Below are positions 59,474 through 64,000 of a stretch of 64,000 nucleotides of DNA, piece by piece (the first letter of the stretch is position 1; every line of letters starts with the position of its first letter). Source of the stretch: Marchantia polymorpha subsp. ruderalis (taxonomy: Eukaryota > Streptophyta > Marchantiopsida > Marchantiales > Marchantiaceae); the NCBI GenBank assembly GCA_037833965.1, contig AP031354.1:15168001-15232000 (forward strand), read 5' to 3'. Both the position numbers and the translations under genes were made by a program. The notes under the pieces were generated by a model. It made no database searches, was not told where the DNA came from, and worked only from the letters and a program-made list of their open reading frames with translations.

Positions 59474-59811
59474 GATCGCGCGCACCAGCAGAAAGTGGCA
59501 GTTTGCTTCTCGTCCCCAGTTGCGCCGCAAGAAATTGAGTGCGGAAAAAAGTGGTTCGTGTTCAGGTGACGAGCAATTAGAGCTGAGAGTGGACGTGACG
59601 GTCGAATCGATTGGATGTTCTGATGTGCACGGGCGGGCTCCCAGCTGGTCTGGTGTAACAGCTGGTGATGTGTTGCAGCAGCAGTGATGTGGACAGATGT
59701 CAGAAAGTGGGGTTTTCCAGTTTGGTGGTGTGTAGAGGGTTACATTTGACGAAGGGGATTCGGAACTGAGTGTGAAAAGGAGAGCTTGTTCGTAGCATTA
59801 GGGTTTATGCC
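59474..59811. promoter_or_regulatory. Putative WDR83 promoter/leader, possibly bidirectional
   Basis: This is the 338-bp gap between the divergent candidate start at 59473 and the WDR83 start. It contains the common plant leader motif TTAGGGTTT at 59798-59806. Five bases before the WDR83 ATG another ATG (59807) opens an out-of-frame reading frame that overlaps the start of the WD40 protein; its context is weak, whereas the WDR83 start has a strong GCCATGG context. Confidence 0.4.
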
Positions 59812-62006
59812 ATGGCAACGGGCAAATTGCCCAGCAAGGAAGCGGGGGTGCTGCGCGGTCACGAGGGCGCAGTGTTGGCCGTGCGATTTAATTCAGACGG
59901 CAATTACTGCCTCAGTTGTGGGAAGGATCGTTCTCTGAGGCTGTGGAACCCATACAAGCTGTTGCCCATAAAGTCCTACTCTGGACATGCGCGTGAAGTT
60001 CGTGATGTCGCTGTTTCCAAGTGCGTCATTATCTTCATCGTCCGATTGGCAGTTCGGATTTGCCGCGATTTTGTTACTTCCTTTCTTCCAGTTCTGCAAT
60101 GCCTGTGAAGGGTTTAAGACGTCGAGTACTAATTCATGAGCAATGTTCTTTGGTGTAGAGATAACGCGAAACTTTCGTCTTGTGGAGGAGACCGACAGTT
60201 GTTCTATTGGGATGTTTCCACCGGTCGGATAATTCGAAAATTTCGTGGCCATGATAGTGAGGTCTCTAGACTCGGCATCCCTCATGGTGGTGTTATCAAA
60301 TCCTTTGTTATGGTCATGGATTCCGACATATCACTTACAGTTTTTCTTGCTCACTTTCAAGTGCTATGTAGGTGAATTCTGTCAAGTTCAATGAGTACGG
60401 AGCAGCGATTGTTTCCGGAGGATATGATAAGACAGTCCGGGCTTGGGATTGCCGTTCACACAGCATCGAACCCATCCAGGTGGGCTTGGGTAACTGTTGG
60501 TTTCTGTGCAGCTTTTCGGCACGTGCTTCTCCGATCAAATTCTTGCGGTCAGCTGAAAAGTGAAGGATAACTCGAAGGATACGTAGCTCTATGTTTTGAC
60601 CGTGCACAAGGAGAAATTAAATTGGAAACGCATGTGCAGAAAATTGATACGTTTGCAGACAGCGTGACGTCTGTTGTTTTGACATCGACGGAAATTATTG
60701 CGGGTTCTGTGGACGGTACCATTCGAACTTTCGATATCAGAGTGGGCAGGTAGGACTGACACCGTAATCAGAGTCCGACAGTTTCTGGCTGAATATGAGA
60801 CGTTGTTGAGGGTTGCAAATCTATGGAGGTCGGACTCATGGCCTAGAATGTTGTGATCATGTTATGTTCACGTGGTTAACCACCAAGATTCGACAGTGAC
60901 CGCTTTCTCTCAAGACTTCAAAAATTCGAAATTTGCAGGTCATTTCATTCTCTTTATTTACCATGTCTTGTCAGGGAAGTGGTGGACACTTTGGGACAAT
61001 CAGTGACGTGCATTTCTCTTTCGAACGATGGAAACTGTTTGCTGGCAGGTTGTCTCGACTCGAACTTGCGCCTGCTGGACAGGTGCCCATTCCTCCGATC
61101 CCCACAGTTTTTCATTAATTTTTCTCGAGAAACCATGCAATTTGATAATACGGACGAATTTTTCGGAAAGTTTTTATTGTGGTAGTAGCAAAGAAGAGTC
61201 TCATTGATTAAGCTCAGCACACCGTTCAAGAATTCAAAGTAAATGTCTTGCAAACATCTCTGCGCTCCTCTTCAGTATAGAAAGGAGCACACTCCTGGAA
61301 GTAGACAGGGGGAAATGGTGGGACTAAGTCAGGTACATGCAATAACTCTCGGCTTGATATGTGGCAGGTCAAGCGGTGAGCTTCTGCAACAATACCAGGG
61401 ACATACTAACAAGGTCGGTAACTAACTCGGAAGTCATGTTGGTTGTCTTTTAGATACCCGCAGAAGTCATATGTGTTGCTCCTAGTGTGCGAACATCCTC
61501 GTGGTTTTGAAGTAGTTGTGATCAGAGTTGAAGTGAATGTTTGCTGAACTATCTCTGCAGTCTTACAAAATGGATAGCTGTTTGACCAACGACGATGCCC
61601 ATATCGTCGGTGGATCTGAAGATGGACGGATCTTCTTTTGGGACCTCGTTGATCCAGCTCTGGTTTCGTCCTTTAAGGCACATACGTCTGTGGTGAGTTC
61701 CTTTGTATTATATGCTTGAAGCATCGATTTTAGCACTTCGAATTCGAGGCTTGTACTATCAGTCTGTAAGACTGAGCACTTACGGTCCAACAGTCGATCG
61801 TGGGTCCCGGAATTATCGCCCTTTGCTCTGAAATCGTACATTTTTCTAAAACATAATCATTGTCTATAACTTAGCGCTTGAGTTCAATTCATTCAGTCTA
61901 AGCTATCGACTGTGATGTGCAGATAACGGGAATCTCTTACCACCCTAAGGACAGTTGCATGTTGACTTCATCAGTTGATGGCACTATCCGTGTTTGGAAG
62001 TCTTGA
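59812..62006 (+). CDS. WDR83: WDR83/MORG1-type WD40 repeat protein, 8 exons, 299 aa
   Basis: Seven-blade WD40 scaffold of the WDR83 (MORG1) family. The animal protein scaffolds MAPK modules and associates with the spliceosome. Exons: 59812-60020, 60159-60261, 60372-60479, 60640-60749, 60975-61082, 61368-61413, 61561-61692, 61923-62006. All introns are GT..AG with consistent phases. The first blade starts at VLRGHEGAVLAVRFN and ends DRSLRLWNPY. Later blades show GGDRQLFYWDVSTG, GGYDKTVRAWDCRSH, AGSVDGTIRTFDIR, AGCLDSNLRLLDR, GGSEDGRIFFWDLVDP and finally SSVDGTIRVWKS at the C-terminus. The length equals that of the Arabidopsis homologue as I recall it, and residue agreement is high along the whole chain. 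The start is the first in-frame ATG, with optimal context. No key residue is missing. The gene is expected to be single-copy and constitutively expressed. Confidence 0.95.
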
Positions 62007-63600
62007 GATGAATCTCCCGAAGATAAGGTTGGCTGATTTCGCTGTCGAATCGACTATTTGCTAATTGTGGTGAGGGTAACATTCTTTTTAGACTCAACAG
62101 CTTTAACTCATAATTCACGTGGCTTTCATAAGCAGTGTACATCTTTGAGTTTGCGACTCTTACACGGATATTATTTCCCAACAGGAATCCTGTCATCATT
62201 GAGTTGGAAAAGAACGGAGTTAGCAGATCGTTCATAGGAAAACATTGCCCTCATTCATAGGGGCTTTAGAGCAGTGTATTCTGGTTACTGCGTGCAGGTC
62301 TGAACTTCAAGCACACCTGGTCTGGAGCAGATGACAGAAGGCAGAGAAGACAGAACGTTGGTATTTTCCCAGCATGGTAACGCGAGATTGTACATGAACT
62401 GTCTTCACTTTGGAGGTTCATGAAATATTGTAAAGCCTACCAATGGAATTTTCGTCTTTCCAGAAATGTTACTCAGTGCAACTGTGGGTTTACACATCTC
62501 GTAGAGCTGGTTTTGGCGGCATAGTTTCTAGCACTGGATGGATTTGATATAGCTCCAGAATATCTCCAGGATTTAGAATCTTCTCTGGCTCCTGGAACCT
62601 CGGGCATTCCCAGGAAAGGTTGCAGTTGTCCTAAGAAATGTAACGACCTTGATTATATGACCACATTTCCATTTGTTATTCTCACGCTTGGACGTCACAT
62701 TCTCGATTTTTAGCCTTCAGCGCATAACGCAGAAACCCAAACCGGTAATACTGGTACTATAGGTTCAATGCAACTACAATGCCTGAGTACTACTACTGGT
62801 GTCTCAAGGACACGTGATCTATGAGTCGTAAACAATTTCTGAGTAACGGGTTTCACTAATTTCAGTGTCCAGTGGTCTGAGCAAACAGTTGAATGTCGGG
62901 TAGGAAGCCTCTTCGAGCCGTGAAAGTTAAAGGCTGTCGGACCTTGACCTCGTTGGATTAGTTTACCTTAATCCAGTGTTGGTTTCTGTCGAAGGTGTTA
63001 GTGGGCTAGAGTGGGTGACCTGAACGGACAGGCGACAAGCATGTAGAATTGGAACCTGCAGCGTGCTATTACCAACGGAAGGAGCCCCATCGACAAGCTA
63101 CCGAAGATCGACGGAATAAAAATCACGGAACCAATGAAAAGAAATGGTGATGCCGGGAGCATTCCAATCCCAACAGCACTGTAAACTGATAAACAAGATA
63201 GGATAGACGGAGTTTCCGTACCGTTTGTCCACACCACCCGCTCGTGAATCTCTTACAAGCAGCAGAGGGTCGAATCCCTTGTCGCGGTGCAGTTATCGAG
63301 GAGGATCCTGTTGTCTCGGAACTCCCCAGACTACCGTTTCTCAAGCTTCGACAACAACGACCGGTGATGTAGATCATTTGCTCTCCAGTTCCCCGCTATT
63401 ATGTCGGCTCACAAGGTAGGGTGACAACCTCAGGGCAGACGAAAAAGGTTGTCTGCCCCGGGACTCGTCACGGCCTCCGGCTTACGTAGAGGTCAATCCT
63501 GACGCTTCAGTTTCACATCACAAATCAACAACTTTGTTCTCAGTGTTTGGTTGTCGAAGTCGTCAGTCTGATGGAGGAGTGAACCGGTCCAGCTGGACGA
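62007..63600. other. 3' flank of WDR83, no gene recognised
   Basis: The WDR83 3' UTR lies at the left end. The rest has only short frames on both strands without family signatures. No tRNA fold was found. Confidence 0.45.
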
Positions 63601-63615
63601 GAGCAATCACTTATT

Positions 63616-63879
63616 TTGCTTGGAGAATTCGCTCATCCTTCAGCCTCTATACACACAGGTAGCGAAGCTGGCGGTGGCAGGATTCCCCCTCTCGCCACAA
63701 GCATGGGCTTGCTGTCGGTCTCTCCGAAAGGAAGGCCCGAGCCTTTGGGCGGAGCCATTCGTACAGCATCAAATTTTCGGATTTCGGCGTTCGGTTACGG
63801 CAGTGACTCGGCATCCCGTAGCACCTGTGAAGAATGGTTATTCGATTTCAAATCGGAGAACATCCTTGCTGATGGCTAG
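63616..63879 (+). CDS. Possible exon near right edge, unassigned
   Basis: A frame of 87 residues. Its last 60 (from MGLLSVSPKGRPEPLGGAIR at ATG 63703 to KSENILADG) have protein-like composition. An acceptor-like ACACACAG lies at 63652-63659, so this may be an internal exon. It stops 121 bases before the window edge, and a donor could not be chosen. The family is not recognised. Confidence 0.25.
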   Translation: MLGEFAHPSASIHTGSEAGGGRIPPLATSMGLLSVSPKGRPEPLGGAIRTASNFRISAFGYGSDSASRSTCEEWLFDFKSENILADG

Positions 63880-64000
63880 CCAATCGGTACTCCTCCTCCA
63901 CTCAGAACAGCTTTTAAGTCGTGTTCACAAACGATTACGTGCTCGATGTGTGAATTCATTCTCTCCATTCCAAAATCTGCAATCGTAAATTAAAAATTTG

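Noticed and set aside
63260..63300. tRNA-like T-arm (GGGTCGAATCCC)
   Set aside because: The loop is six bases instead of seven and no acceptor, D or anticodon stem could be matched upstream.
1..64000. CRISPR array, prophage, bacterial operon or rRNA genes
   Set aside because: No spaced direct repeats, no prokaryotic gene arrangement and no rRNA-like segments; the window is eukaryotic with spliced genes.

Overview
This window is nuclear DNA of a streptophyte plant. Three split genes can be assembled end to end with GT..AG introns and consistent phases: an AUXIN RESPONSE FACTOR (minus strand, 12.2-16.6 kb), a plant STAT-type linker-SH2 protein (minus strand, 49.5-55.2 kb) and a WDR83/MORG1-type WD40 protein (plus strand, 59.8-62.0 kb). 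Full-length ARF plus plant SH2 protein excludes bacteria, fungi and animals. The ARF mixes features of the A and B clades of seed plants, introns are short, and leaders are long and rich in simple repeats. I therefore favour a bryophyte or another non-seed streptophyte, but I cannot name the species.

Layout. 0-1.8 kb: short broken ORFs, no recognised gene. 1.8-5.0 kb: AT-rich, empty apart from hairpins. 5.08-5.44 kb: an unassigned ORF, followed at 5.46-5.91 kb by an intact short hAT-type MITE with perfect 8-bp target duplications. 6-12 kb: GC-rich, simple-repeat-rich DNA downstream of the ARF gene. 12.2-16.6 kb: the ARF gene, with a CT-rich (coding strand) leader and promoter to about 18.5 kb. 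18.5-31.6 kb: GC-rich intergenic DNA crowded with microsatellites and recurring GGGGCT-type hexamer arrays, with one unassigned ORF at 26.2 kb. 31.6-34.0 kb: AT-rich. 34-40.4 kb: mixed, with a degenerate repeat field at 37.0-38.1 kb. 40.4-43.3 kb: AT-rich. 43.3-49.4 kb: possible small genes and the 3' flank of the SH2 gene. 57.1-58.8 kb: AT-rich. 58.8-59.5 kb: a possible gene divergent from WDR83. 62-64 kb: 3' flank of WDR83 and a possible first exon near the right edge.

The three firm genes do not form a pathway. The ARF is a nuclear auxin-signalling transcription factor. The SH2 protein is a STAT-architecture protein that may bind phosphotyrosine. The WD40 protein is a small seven-blade scaffold. 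Composition switches repeatedly between AT-rich, gene-empty blocks and GC-rich, repeat-laden gene flanks. The most notable non-genic structures are the hAT MITE, a 50-bp A-B-A'-B' inverted structure inside an SH2 gene intron, the dispersed GGGGCT-like arrays and the 37-38 kb repeat field.
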